Below are positions 24,518 through 32,658 of a stretch of DNA of 64,000 nucleotides, one piece after another (positions within the stretch are counted from its first letter, which is position 1; each line of letters opens with the position of its first letter). Source of the DNA: Actinopolymorpha sp. NPDC004070 (GTDB taxonomy: Bacteria; Actinomycetota; Actinomycetes; Propionibacteriales; Actinopolymorphaceae); NCBI RefSeq assembly GCF_040610475.1, contig NZ_JBEXMJ010000016.1, positions 1-64,000 on the forward strand, in the 5' to 3' direction. Position numbers and translations under genes: made by a program. Below the pieces are notes generated by a model. That model had not been told where the DNA came from, ran no database searches, and saw nothing but the letters and a program-made list of their open reading frames with translations.

Positions 24518-25408
24518 ATGACAGGTACACAGCAAGGACGCCGGGTGCTGATCACGGGAGCTTCCGGCAACGCCGGCACCGCGATCGTCCGGCTGGCCCG
24601 GAAGGCCGGCTTCGACGTACGCACGGCCGACGTCGCGCCGCCGGCAGACCACGATCTTCGTGACGTGGAGTTCGTTCGTTGTGACACCCGGACGCCGGCC
24701 GACGTGGACCGGGCCGTACGCGGATGCGACGCGGTGGTTCACCTGGCGGCGTGGCACTGTGCCCACGTGCCTCCGGTCAGTGACGAGACCATCTTCGCCG
24801 TCAACGTGGACGGCACCTTCAATGTCGTCCAGGCCTGCCGCACTCATGGCGTCTCGTCGGTGGTCTTCGCGTCGTCGATGGCCTACGGGCGGGGCGGCGT
24901 CTACGGCGTGACGAAGGTGATCGGCGAGGACCTGTGGCGCATGCACCACGAGACCACCGGTGCCTCCGTCGCGCTGCTCCGCTACCACGACTTCGTACCC
25001 AAGCCGTACCTCGCCTGGGGCGCGATGTTGTTGCGTAACGGTGTCGACCGGCGTGACGTGGCCTCGGCCACGGTCGCCGCCCTGAACGGTGTCGTAGACC
25101 ACAAGGTGGAGGTCTTCGGCACGATCGTGCACACCGACCACGGCATGCCGGCTGCCGTCGCCGGCGATTTCGCCGAGCGGGGCAGGGCCTGGTGCGAGGA
25201 GCAGGTGCCGGGTTCGGCGGAGTTGCTTGATCGGTACGGGATCGAGTTGCCCGCCCAGGTGGAGCAGCACGACCTCTCCGAGGCGGATCGGGTGCTCGGC
25301 TGGCGGCCCGCGTACGGGATCACCGACTTCCTGACCGACCTTCGGCAGCGTACCGCCCGAGGGCAGGACGTGACCTCGCTGTGGGCACCCGGACAGACAC
25401 CCGACTGA
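24518..25408 (+). CDS. NAD(P)-dependent epimerase/dehydratase family protein
   Basis: A 296-residue extended short-chain dehydrogenase. The cofactor motif is GASGNAG (~13-19), the acidic residue after strand 2 lies in VRTADVAP, and the catalytic Tyr/Lys are in YGVTK. It has HLAAWHCAH where many family members have a plain HLAA. The C-terminus (WRPAYGITDFLTDL) is that of sugar epimerases. It probably acts on a sugar or sugar lactone from the adjacent transport/glycosidase genes. A related enzyme is encoded at 27521. Confidence 0.8.
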   Translation: MTGTQQGRRVLITGASGNAGTAIVRLARKAGFDVRTADVAPPADHDLRDVEFVRCDTRTPADVDRAVRGCDAVVHLAAWHCAHVPPVSDETIFAVNVDGTFNVVQACRTHGVSSVVFASSMAYGRGGVYGVTKVIGEDLWRMHHETTGASVALLRYHDFVPKPYLAWGAMLLRNGVDRRDVASATVAALNGVVDHKVEVFGTIVHTDHGMPAAVAGDFAERGRAWCEEQVPGSAELLDRYGIELPAQVEQHDLSEADRVLGWRPAYGITDFLTDLRQRTARGQDVTSLWAPGQTPD

Positions 25409-25489
25409 GTCACTCGCATTCAGCACCGCGGCCGCTCAGGTCGAGCAGGGCTGGCTATTGGACATGCCGGATCCGTACCGGCCAGGCTG

Positions 25490-25520
25490 GGTGGCCGCCG
25501 GCGCCACGCCGGCGGCCACC
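25490..25520 (+). terminator. strong GC-rich hairpin between epimerase and aldo/keto reductase genes
   Basis: A perfect 13-bp stem (arms 25490-25502 and 25508-25520, loop GCCAC) lies 80 bp after the epimerase stop. Outside it, ATCCGTA and TACGGAT extend the symmetry. There is no T-run, as is common for actinobacterial terminators; it could also be a processing or attenuation element. Confidence 0.5.
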
Positions 25521-25581
25521 ATACGGATCGCGCGACGGCGACACACCGCCACCGAATGACGACAGTGGGCGAAGGAGAGTC

Positions 25582-26502
25582 ATGACCGGCACGCTTGCCA
25601 CCCGAAAGCTCGGCTCGACGGGCCTGGAGGTCACCAGGCTGGGATTCGGCGCCATGGAGGTACGCGGCGAACGGATCTGGGGCGGTCGGCCGGTCCGCGA
25701 CGAGCAGGCCCGCGACATTCTCGGGGCGGTCCTGGACGCCGGGATCACCTTCGTCGACACCGCGAACGACTACGGGAAGAGCGAGGCCTACATAGGGCGC
25801 TACATCTCCGAGCGCCGCAGAGAGTACGTGCTCGCGACGAAGTGCGGTTGCTCGATGATCCCGGCCGGCGACCACGACGAGACCCCGCACCAGTGGGACC
25901 GGCAGCACCTGCTGGGCAACATCGACAACAGTCTCTACAAGCTCGGCACCGACCAGGTCGACCTTCTGCAGTTGCACAATCCGTCGGTGGCGCTCGCTGA
26001 GGAACACCGGCTCGTCGACACCCTGCGGGAGATCCAGGCCTCGGGCAAGGCGAGGTTCATCGGAGTTTCGTCGACGTCGCCCGACCTCGGCACCTACATC
26101 GACTGGGGCGTCTTCGACGCGTTCCAGATCCCTTACTCCGCACTCGAACGACGCCACGAGGACCTCATCACGAAGGCGCACGCGGCGGGTGCCGGCACGA
26201 TCATCCGCGGCGGTGTGGCGCGGGGAGAGCCCGGTGCAGGACTGGGTGCGGCCGACCGGTGGGACATCTGGGAACGCGCGAAGCTCGACGAACTCCTCGA
26301 CGAGGGCGAGAGTCGTACGCAGTGGCAGCTGAGGTTCACCCTCAGCCACCCGGGCGTCGACACGATCATCGTCGGCACCCTGAACCCCGCACACCTTGCG
26401 GAGAACGTCCGGGCAGCCCAGGCGGGTCCGCTCGCCGACGACGTCTACGAAGAGGCCAAGCGCCGGCTCGACGGGGCCGGCGAATCCCCGGAGAAGGGCT
26501 GA
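25582..26502 (+). CDS. aldo/keto reductase
   Basis: A 306-residue NAD(P)H-dependent aldo/keto reductase, a TIM barrel. The catalytic tetrad is visible: Asp and Tyr in VDTANDYGKSE, Lys in VLATKCG, His in LLQLHNP. The RKLGSTGLEVTRLGFGAM start is typical. GAAGGAGAG precedes the ATG at 25582. The gene is followed after 4 bp by a second reductase. A role in oxidising or reducing a sugar (for example a sugar 1-dehydrogenase) is inferred from the locus. Confidence 0.88.
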   Translation: MTGTLATRKLGSTGLEVTRLGFGAMEVRGERIWGGRPVRDEQARDILGAVLDAGITFVDTANDYGKSEAYIGRYISERRREYVLATKCGCSMIPAGDHDETPHQWDRQHLLGNIDNSLYKLGTDQVDLLQLHNPSVALAEEHRLVDTLREIQASGKARFIGVSSTSPDLGTYIDWGVFDAFQIPYSALERRHEDLITKAHAAGAGTIIRGGVARGEPGAGLGAADRWDIWERAKLDELLDEGESRTQWQLRFTLSHPGVDTIIVGTLNPAHLAENVRAAQAGPLADDVYEEAKRRLDGAGESPEKG

Positions 26503-26506
26503 CGAC

Positions 26507-27484
26507 ATGACCGAGAACACGATGCCGGCCCAGCGCCGGTCACTGGGGCGCTCCGGACTCGAGGTCAGCGCGATCGGGTTCGGCTGCTGGGCGATCGGTG
26601 GACCGCACAGCCGCAACGGAGAGCCGATCGGCTGGGGAGAGGTCGACGACGACGAGTCGGTCGCCGCGATCCATGCCGCACTCGACGAGGGCGTCACGTT
26701 CTTCGACACCGCCGACGTGTACGGCTGTGGGCACAGCGAGCGAGTGCTGGCCCGTGCTCTGCGTGGGCGGCGCGACGGGGTGGTGGTGGCCACGAAGTTC
26801 GGGTTCACCTACGACGAGGAGCGGCGGGAGTCACCGGGCACCGACGACTCTCCGGCGTACGTCCGCACCGCGTGCGAGGCGAGCCTGCGCCGCCTGGAGA
26901 CCGACGTCATCGACCTGCTGCAGTTCCACCTCGGCGGGTGTGATCCGGCCGCGGCCGAGGACGTGCTGGCCGTCCTGGAGGACCTGGTCGACGAGGGCAA
27001 GATCCGTTCGTTCGGGTGGAGCACCGACGACCCCGAACGCGCCGCGATGTTCGCCGCCAGCCCGCACTGCGCGGCGATCCAGCAGGCGTTCAACGTGCTC
27101 GGCGGCAACGCGGAGACGTTGGCGGTCTGCGAGGCGAACGGCCTCGCCAGCATCGTCCGCGGCCCGCTCGGCATGGGCGTGCTGTCGGGGAAGATGAGCG
27201 GCGACACGAAGTTCGCCGCCGACGACGTACGCCACGGCTGGGACTTCCAGGGAAACCAGGCGGACACTCTCGCCGCGGTCGACCGGGTCCGCGAGGTCCT
27301 CACCTCCGACGGGCGCACCCTCGCCCAGGGTGCGCTGTGCTGGTTGCTGGCCCGCAGTCCGGCGTTCGTGCCCATCCCCGGCTGCCGGACGGTCGCGCAG
27401 GCCCGGGAGAACGCCGGTGCGCTGCGGCACGGCCCGCTGTCGGCCGATGAGATGGCCGCGGTGGAGTCCGCGCTCGGACGCTAG
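26507..27484 (+). CDS. aldo/keto reductase
   Basis: A 325-residue aldo/keto reductase of the YajO/AKR11-like group. Tetrad: FFDTADVYGCGHSE (Asp, Tyr), VVATKFG (Lys), LLQFHLGG (His). The SIVRGPLGMGVLSGKM loop and the VPIPGCRTVAQARENA cofactor-binding end are canonical. It starts 4 bp after the preceding reductase's stop, so co-translation is likely, and it is followed at 37 bp by an epimerase. Confidence 0.88.
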   Translation: MTENTMPAQRRSLGRSGLEVSAIGFGCWAIGGPHSRNGEPIGWGEVDDDESVAAIHAALDEGVTFFDTADVYGCGHSERVLARALRGRRDGVVVATKFGFTYDEERRESPGTDDSPAYVRTACEASLRRLETDVIDLLQFHLGGCDPAAAEDVLAVLEDLVDEGKIRSFGWSTDDPERAAMFAASPHCAAIQQAFNVLGGNAETLAVCEANGLASIVRGPLGMGVLSGKMSGDTKFAADDVRHGWDFQGNQADTLAAVDRVREVLTSDGRTLAQGALCWLLARSPAFVPIPGCRTVAQARENAGALRHGPLSADEMAAVESALGR

Positions 27485-27520
27485 ACCCGAGCGAACATCC
27501 TCGTGGGAAAGGAACGCAGC

Positions 27521-28420
27521 ATGCGGATTCTGGTGACGGGCGCGGGCAGCAACATCGGGAAGGGCATCGTGGCGAGACTGCGCGAGGCCGGGCACAGCCT
27601 CGTGCTGTCCGACCTCGTACCCCTTCCTGACCTGCCGCAGTTCGCCGACGTGCCGTTCGTGCAGTGCGACATCCAGGCCGGGTTCGGGCTCGAAGGAGCC
27701 GCACAGGGCTGCGATCTGCTGCTCCACCTGCCGGCCTGGCACGGCATCCACTCCCGGGTGAAGACCGAGGCCGACTTCTGGCGGCTGAACGTCGACGGCA
27801 CCTTCTGGGCGCTGCAGGCCGCGCGTTCGGCCGGCATCAGCAGGCTGGTCTTCCTGTCCTCGCAGTCCTGGCACGACCACTACGGCAAGTACGGCTTCAC
27901 CAAGCAGGTCGGTGAGGAGCTGTGCGAGTACCACCGGCGCAACCACGGCTTGCGCTACGTCGCGATCCGTCCCCACGACTTCACGCCCTGGGGTGACGAC
28001 TACCTCAACCGCTACGGCGCGCGTCTGCTGTACGGCGGCGTCGACCGGGAGGACGTGCTCGGATACGTCGAGGCGGCGGTCGAGCACCTGGGACCGGAAC
28101 TGCCCGGCGGTGCGGATCCTGAAGGCCTGGTGGTGGACGCCGTACGGCCGAATGTCTATTCCGAGGAACAGGTGCGGGAGTGGGAGGACGACCCGCTCGC
28201 CGCCTGCGACCGGGTGTTCCCGGGCTCGGGTGATCTCGTGAAGCGGTACGGGATCGACGTACGCCGCCGTCCCTCGGTGGTGGCCGGTGGTGAGGAAGGA
28301 GCCGGTGCCGCGATCGGCTACACACCGACTCGCCACTTCGGAACGTTCCTGGAGGAGTTGCGGGCGCTGGACGCCGCCGGCGGACCGGACGCGGTCCGCG
28401 CCCTCACCTGTCCCTACTGA
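27521..28420 (+). CDS. NAD(P)-dependent epimerase/dehydratase family protein
   Basis: A 299-residue extended SDR with GAGSNIG as cofactor motif, the HLPAWHG segment, and catalytic YGFTK. It resembles the 24518 gene in layout (HLAAWHC versus HLPAWHG), so the two are probably paralogues with related sugar substrates. GGAAAGGAACG precedes the ATG at 27521; an in-frame GTG at 27503 is less likely. It closes the reductase/epimerase operon. Confidence 0.8.
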   Translation: MRILVTGAGSNIGKGIVARLREAGHSLVLSDLVPLPDLPQFADVPFVQCDIQAGFGLEGAAQGCDLLLHLPAWHGIHSRVKTEADFWRLNVDGTFWALQAARSAGISRLVFLSSQSWHDHYGKYGFTKQVGEELCEYHRRNHGLRYVAIRPHDFTPWGDDYLNRYGARLLYGGVDREDVLGYVEAAVEHLGPELPGGADPEGLVVDAVRPNVYSEEQVREWEDDPLAACDRVFPGSGDLVKRYGIDVRRRPSVVAGGEEGAGAAIGYTPTRHFGTFLEELRALDAAGGPDAVRALTCPY

Positions 28421-28466
28421 CCCTGTGACGCCTCCGGTTCGGCGAAACGTGTGTGATGATCGGCCG

Positions 28467-29903
28467 GTGACGATCCCGGCACTCCAGCTGTACGACACCC
28501 GACGTCGCGCGGTGCGGCCGTTCGAGCCGTCCGAACCAGGCCGGGTGGGGATGTACACCTGCGGCCCGACCGTCTACAGCCCGCAGCACCTCGGCAACAT
28601 GCGCAGCCAGCTCGTCCCCGACCTGCTGCGACGGGTGCTGCTCGCGTCGGGCCTGGCGGTCACGTACGTCACCAACATCACCGACGTCGGCCACCTGACC
28701 AGCGACGCCGACGAGGGAGACGACAAGGTCGAGGCGGCGGCCCTCCGGGCGAGCACGTCCGTGGAGGAGATCACCGGGCGCTGGACCGGCCAGTGGGCCA
28801 CCGACCGGCGCCGCCTCGGCTGCCTCGAACCCGACCTCGTACCCCGGGCCAGTGAGCACATCGGCGACCAGATCGCCATGGTGGCGACCCTCGTGGAGCG
28901 CGGGCTCACCTACGTGATCGAGGACGGGGTGTACTTCGACGTGTCGGCGTTTCCCGGGTACGCAGAGTTCGCGGGCATCGCCCTGGACGACCTGGCCGCC
29001 ACCGGGCGGGTCAGGCACCTTGCCGACAAGCGGCATCCGGCGGACTTCGCCCTCTGGAAGTTCAGTCCGGGTGAGGGCAAACGCCTGCAGGAGTGGGATT
29101 CCCCGTGGGGCGTCGGATTTCCCGGCTGGCACATCGAGTGCTCTGCGATGGCCGGCCGCTACCTCGGCGAGAAGATCGACATTCACACCGGAGGCGTCGA
29201 CCACATCCGGGTGCACCACACCAACGAGATCGCCCAGAGCGAGTGCGCGCTCGACGTACATCCCTGGGTGTCGTACTGGGTGCACAGCGAGTTCCTCGAC
29301 CTGGCCGGGGAGAAGATGTCAAAGAGCAGGGGACACGTGCTGGTCGTGGACACGCTGACCGAACGCGGGATCGACCCAGTGGCCTTCCGGTACTTCACCT
29401 TCCAGGCGCACTACCGCCAGCAGCAGGCGTTCACCTTCGACGCCGTGGCGGCCGCGGGCACCGCGCTACGGCGGCTTACCCACCACGCGGTGGCGGCGCG
29501 CGAAGCGGTGGGCGGAGAGGACGTCCGCCCTTCCGGTGGACGAGCCGCAGAGCTTGGTACGGCGTTCTGGGCGGCCCTGTGCGACGACCTCAACTCACCG
29601 CGCGCGTTGTCGATCGCGTCGACGGTCACCCGGGACCCCGAACTCACCGCCGCCGAACGCTGGGCACTGCTCGCCGACTTCGACCGGGCGCTGGGATTCG
29701 ACCTGGCCACGGCGTCGGATCCCGAAGATGCCTGGGACGTCTCCGCCGACCCCGCGGTGGCGGCACGCCTGGCCGAGCGGCAGGCGGCCCGGGCGGCCCG
29801 AGACTTCGCGGCCGCGGACACGATCCGCGACGAACTTGCCGCGTCGGGCATCGAGATCACCGACACCCCCGACGGCCCCAGGGCCCGGCGCAGCTCGACG
29901 TAG
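28467..29903 (+). CDS. cysS: cysteinyl-tRNA synthetase (divergent, probable second copy)
   Basis: A 478-residue class Ia synthetase that would charge tRNA-Cys. The zinc ligands C32 (YTCGPTVY), C225 (WHIECSAM), H250/H251 and E254 (HHTNEIAQSE) and the KMSKS loop (283-287) are kept. The HIGH motif reads HLGN (41-44), and the VDHIRVHH segment replaces the usual LDLVFPHH. The C-terminus AARDFAAADTIRDELAASG is the normal CysRS helical end, which argues against MshC, the shorter mycothiol ligase. Position at the end of a sugar locus and motif drift suggest a paralogue beside a housekeeping copy elsewhere. The GTG at 28467 has GATGAT 6 nt upstream and no Shine-Dalgarno, so it may be leaderless. Confidence 0.82.
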   Translation: MTIPALQLYDTRRRAVRPFEPSEPGRVGMYTCGPTVYSPQHLGNMRSQLVPDLLRRVLLASGLAVTYVTNITDVGHLTSDADEGDDKVEAAALRASTSVEEITGRWTGQWATDRRRLGCLEPDLVPRASEHIGDQIAMVATLVERGLTYVIEDGVYFDVSAFPGYAEFAGIALDDLAATGRVRHLADKRHPADFALWKFSPGEGKRLQEWDSPWGVGFPGWHIECSAMAGRYLGEKIDIHTGGVDHIRVHHTNEIAQSECALDVHPWVSYWVHSEFLDLAGEKMSKSRGHVLVVDTLTERGIDPVAFRYFTFQAHYRQQQAFTFDAVAAAGTALRRLTHHAVAAREAVGGEDVRPSGGRAAELGTAFWAALCDDLNSPRALSIASTVTRDPELTAAERWALLADFDRALGFDLATASDPEDAWDVSADPAVAARLAERQAARAARDFAAADTIRDELAASGIEITDTPDGPRARRSST

Positions 29904-30180
29904 GTGTTACCGGCCTCCCGGCGGGAAGCCACCAAACACCGCAGAGCGCACTATTACCGCCAGCCGTCATCGTCGGCGACACTGTGAGAAACGCCAGGCG
30001 GTGCGGTCGGACCGAGCGTCCCCGCCCGCCGGTGAAGCGATGTCGCCGGGACTCCGCGACCCAGGCAGTGTTGTTCTTCTGTGGCACCTGCTCCTCCGCC
30101 CGTGTGCCGGTCGAAGTTCGTCCCCCGAGCAACTGTCAACGCGGGCTTGCCCGGCAAGCGGCAGATTGGGGGGAGGCGCC

Positions 30181-32658
30181 ATGGCCAGGACCAGGTCCGA
30201 GCACGTCGACGCGGTGGTGGTCGGGTCGGGATTCGGTGGCTCGGTCTCTGCCTTCAGGCTCGCCGAGGCGGGACTGCGGGTCGTAGTACTCGAACGCGGC
30301 AAGGCGTATCCTCCCGGCTCGTTCCCGCGTTCTCCGGCCGACTTCTCCCGTGCCTTCTGGGACCCCAGTGAGGGACTGCAGGGGATGTTCGACGTGTGGA
30401 CGTTCCGGGGCATCGAGGCGGTGGTGTCCGCGGGCCTCGGGGGCGGCTCGCTCATCTACGCGAACGTCCTGCTCCGCAAGGACGAACGGTGGTTCGTGCA
30501 CGAGTCCCCGATTCCCGGGGGCGGCTACGAGTCGTGGCCGGTCACCCGCGCCGACCTCGACCCGCACTACGACCGGGTGGAGCAGATGCTCCGGCCGCAG
30601 CGGTTCCCGCTCGACACCCGCGGTTACGACGGCACGGGGAAGACGCTGGCCATGCGCCGCGCCGCGACGCGCCTCGACCTCGACTGGCAGTTGCCGCCGC
30701 TGGCGGTGTCCTTCGCGCCCGAACAAGGTCAGGCGCCAGTGGTGGGCGCGCCGATTCCCACCCCTGAGTACGGCAACCTGCACGGTCTGCCCCGGCGCAC
30801 CTGCCGGCTCTGCGGGGAATGCGACATCGGCTGCAACGACGGCGCGAAGAACACCCTCGACCACACCTTCCTGTCGGCCGCGCAGCATCACGGCGCCGAC
30901 CTCCGCACCCGGTGCGAGGTGCGCGGCCTGTCCCCACGTGCGGAGGGAGGGTACGAGGTCCGGTACGTCGTGCACGAGCCGGACCGGGAAGGGCGGCGCA
31001 CGCGTACCAACAGGCTGCCGTTGCACACCATCACCTGCGACAAACTCGTCCTCGCCGCCGGGACGTTCGGCACGACCTACCTGCTGCTGCGCAACCGCGC
31101 GGCGTTCCCCGAGCTGAGCGGCGCGCTCGGCACGCGGTTCTCCGGCAACGGCGATCTGCTCACGTTCGTCAAGCACGCGCGCGAAGGCGGTCGCCCGGAG
31201 CGCCTGGAAGGCAGTCGCGGCCCGGTCATCACCAGCGCCATCCGCGTGCCGGACACGGTGGACGGCGGCGCCGGCCGCGGCTACTACGTGGAGGACGCCG
31301 GCTATCCCGGCTTCGCCGACTGGCTGGTCGAGACCACCCGGGCGGATCGTTCGCTGGGACGGACGATCCGGTTCGGGCTCCGCCGGCTGCAGGCGAGGCT
31401 GGGACACTCACCGAAGACCGGGATCAGCGCCGAGGTTGCCGCGCTGCTCGGGGCCGGTGACACCTCCGCGGCGACGCTGCCGCTGATCGGCATGGGCCGG
31501 GACGTGCCGGACGGGCGGCTGTTCCTGCACCGCGGCTACCTGGAGTCGACGTGGACCCTCGCCACGTCCGAGGAGTACTTCACCCGCATGCGGGACACCA
31601 TGCGCTCGATCGCCGACGCAGCGGGCGGAGGCTTCGCCGACAACCCGCTGTGGTGGGGGAAGCGCGTCGTCACCGTGCATCCCGTCGGAGGGGCGCCGAT
31701 GGCCGACCACCCCGGCGAGGGCGTGTGCGACGCGAGCGGCCAGGTGTTCGGATACCCGGGAATGGCCGTCGCGGACGGCTCGCTGATGCCCGGGCCCGTC
31801 GGGCCCAACCCGTCCTTCACGATCGCCGCTCTCGCCGACCGTGCCTGTGACCGGCTGCTGTCCGCGGACGTCTCACGCGGCGTCGGCGTTCCGGGCCCGG
31901 CGCCGCGGGTGCCGCGGGTGCCGCGGGTGCCCGCACAACGAGGTGCCACCGCTGACGTCACCGACCTCACCTCGCTGTCGTTCACCGAGGAGATGAAGGG
32001 TTTCGTCGCGCTCGGTGTCACCGATCCCGGGCAGGGCGCGCAGATCGGTCGCGCCCGCGGCGACCGGCTGATGTTCCGCCTCACGATCACCGCGGACGAC
32101 GTACAGCGGTTCGTCACCGATGCCGCCCACGAGGGCCGCGCGGAGGGCTGGGTCGACTGCGACCTGCTCGGCGGAAGACTCCCGGTGAGCCGGGGTGTGT
32201 TCAACCTGTTCACCAGCGACGGTGACCGCACCCACCGGGAGATGCGGTATCGGCTGTGCTTCACCGACGGCGGTGGCAACCCGGTGACCCTCGTCGGGCG
32301 CAAGGAGGTGCACGACGACGCCGGACCCGATCTGTGGCCGGACACGACCACGTTGTACGTCCGGCTGCTCAGCGGTCACGTCGACGCGGCCGATGACGGT
32401 CGGGCCGACGTGCTCGGCGCCGCGGTCATCACCATCGCGCCGCTGGACTTCCTGCACCAGCTCACGACGTTCCGCACCCGCGGGCCGGACGGGCCGAGGG
32501 CTCTGGCGTCGTTCGGCCGGTTGTTCCTCGGTGAGCTGTGGTCGGTGTACGGGCCGAGGACGCAGGCCGACGGACAGGCCGTCGCGCAGGAAGGTGCCGC
32601 GAAGGAAGCCGCTGCACAGGAAGCCGCCGCGAAGGAAGCGTCGGAGGAGCGGCGATGA
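30181..32658 (+). CDS. GMC-type oxidoreductase (cholesterol oxidase-like) with extra C-terminal domain
   Basis: An 825-residue protein. Residues ~1-565 form a GMC flavoenzyme: FAD motif VVVGSGFGGSV (13-23), the GLGGGSLIYANVLLR signature, a Cys-rich CRLCGECDIGC segment seen in this subfamily, and the HPVGGAPM/GPNPSFTIAALA C-terminal FAD site. Residues ~590-770 add a beta-rich domain (SFTEEMKGFVALGVTDP onward) that in longer bacterial homologues links the GMC part to a hydrolase domain. The tail is Ala/Glu/Lys-rich (AAQEAAAKEAS). The ATG is preceded by GGGGGGAGGCG. It probably oxidises a hydroxyl on a sterol-like or other lipid. First gene of a four-gene ATGA-coupled operon. Confidence 0.82.
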   Translation: MARTRSEHVDAVVVGSGFGGSVSAFRLAEAGLRVVVLERGKAYPPGSFPRSPADFSRAFWDPSEGLQGMFDVWTFRGIEAVVSAGLGGGSLIYANVLLRKDERWFVHESPIPGGGYESWPVTRADLDPHYDRVEQMLRPQRFPLDTRGYDGTGKTLAMRRAATRLDLDWQLPPLAVSFAPEQGQAPVVGAPIPTPEYGNLHGLPRRTCRLCGECDIGCNDGAKNTLDHTFLSAAQHHGADLRTRCEVRGLSPRAEGGYEVRYVVHEPDREGRRTRTNRLPLHTITCDKLVLAAGTFGTTYLLLRNRAAFPELSGALGTRFSGNGDLLTFVKHAREGGRPERLEGSRGPVITSAIRVPDTVDGGAGRGYYVEDAGYPGFADWLVETTRADRSLGRTIRFGLRRLQARLGHSPKTGISAEVAALLGAGDTSAATLPLIGMGRDVPDGRLFLHRGYLESTWTLATSEEYFTRMRDTMRSIADAAGGGFADNPLWWGKRVVTVHPVGGAPMADHPGEGVCDASGQVFGYPGMAVADGSLMPGPVGPNPSFTIAALADRACDRLLSADVSRGVGVPGPAPRVPRVPRVPAQRGATADVTDLTSLSFTEEMKGFVALGVTDPGQGAQIGRARGDRLMFRLTITADDVQRFVTDAAHEGRAEGWVDCDLLGGRLPVSRGVFNLFTSDGDRTHREMRYRLCFTDGGGNPVTLVGRKEVHDDAGPDLWPDTTTLYVRLLSGHVDAADDGRADVLGAAVITIAPLDFLHQLTTFRTRGPDGPRALASFGRLFLGELWSVYGPRTQADGQAVAQEGAAKEAAAQEAAAKEASEERR
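31903..31929 (+). repeat. three 9-nt repeats coding for a Pro-Arg-Val linker
   Basis: CCGCGGGTG occurs three times in tandem (31903, 31912, 31921), encoding PRV three times between the GMC domain and the extra C-terminal domain of the oxidoreductase. It marks the inter-domain linker. Confidence 0.8.

Noticed and set aside
26831..28558. Long minus-strand open frame (575 codons)
   Set aside because: It is antisense to an aldo/keto reductase and an epimerase with intact motifs, and its translation shows no family features.
28467..29903. Call as MshC (mycothiol ligase)
   Set aside because: At 478 residues with the full CysRS C-terminal helical domain it is longer than MshC (about 410), and the C-terminus is that of CysRS.
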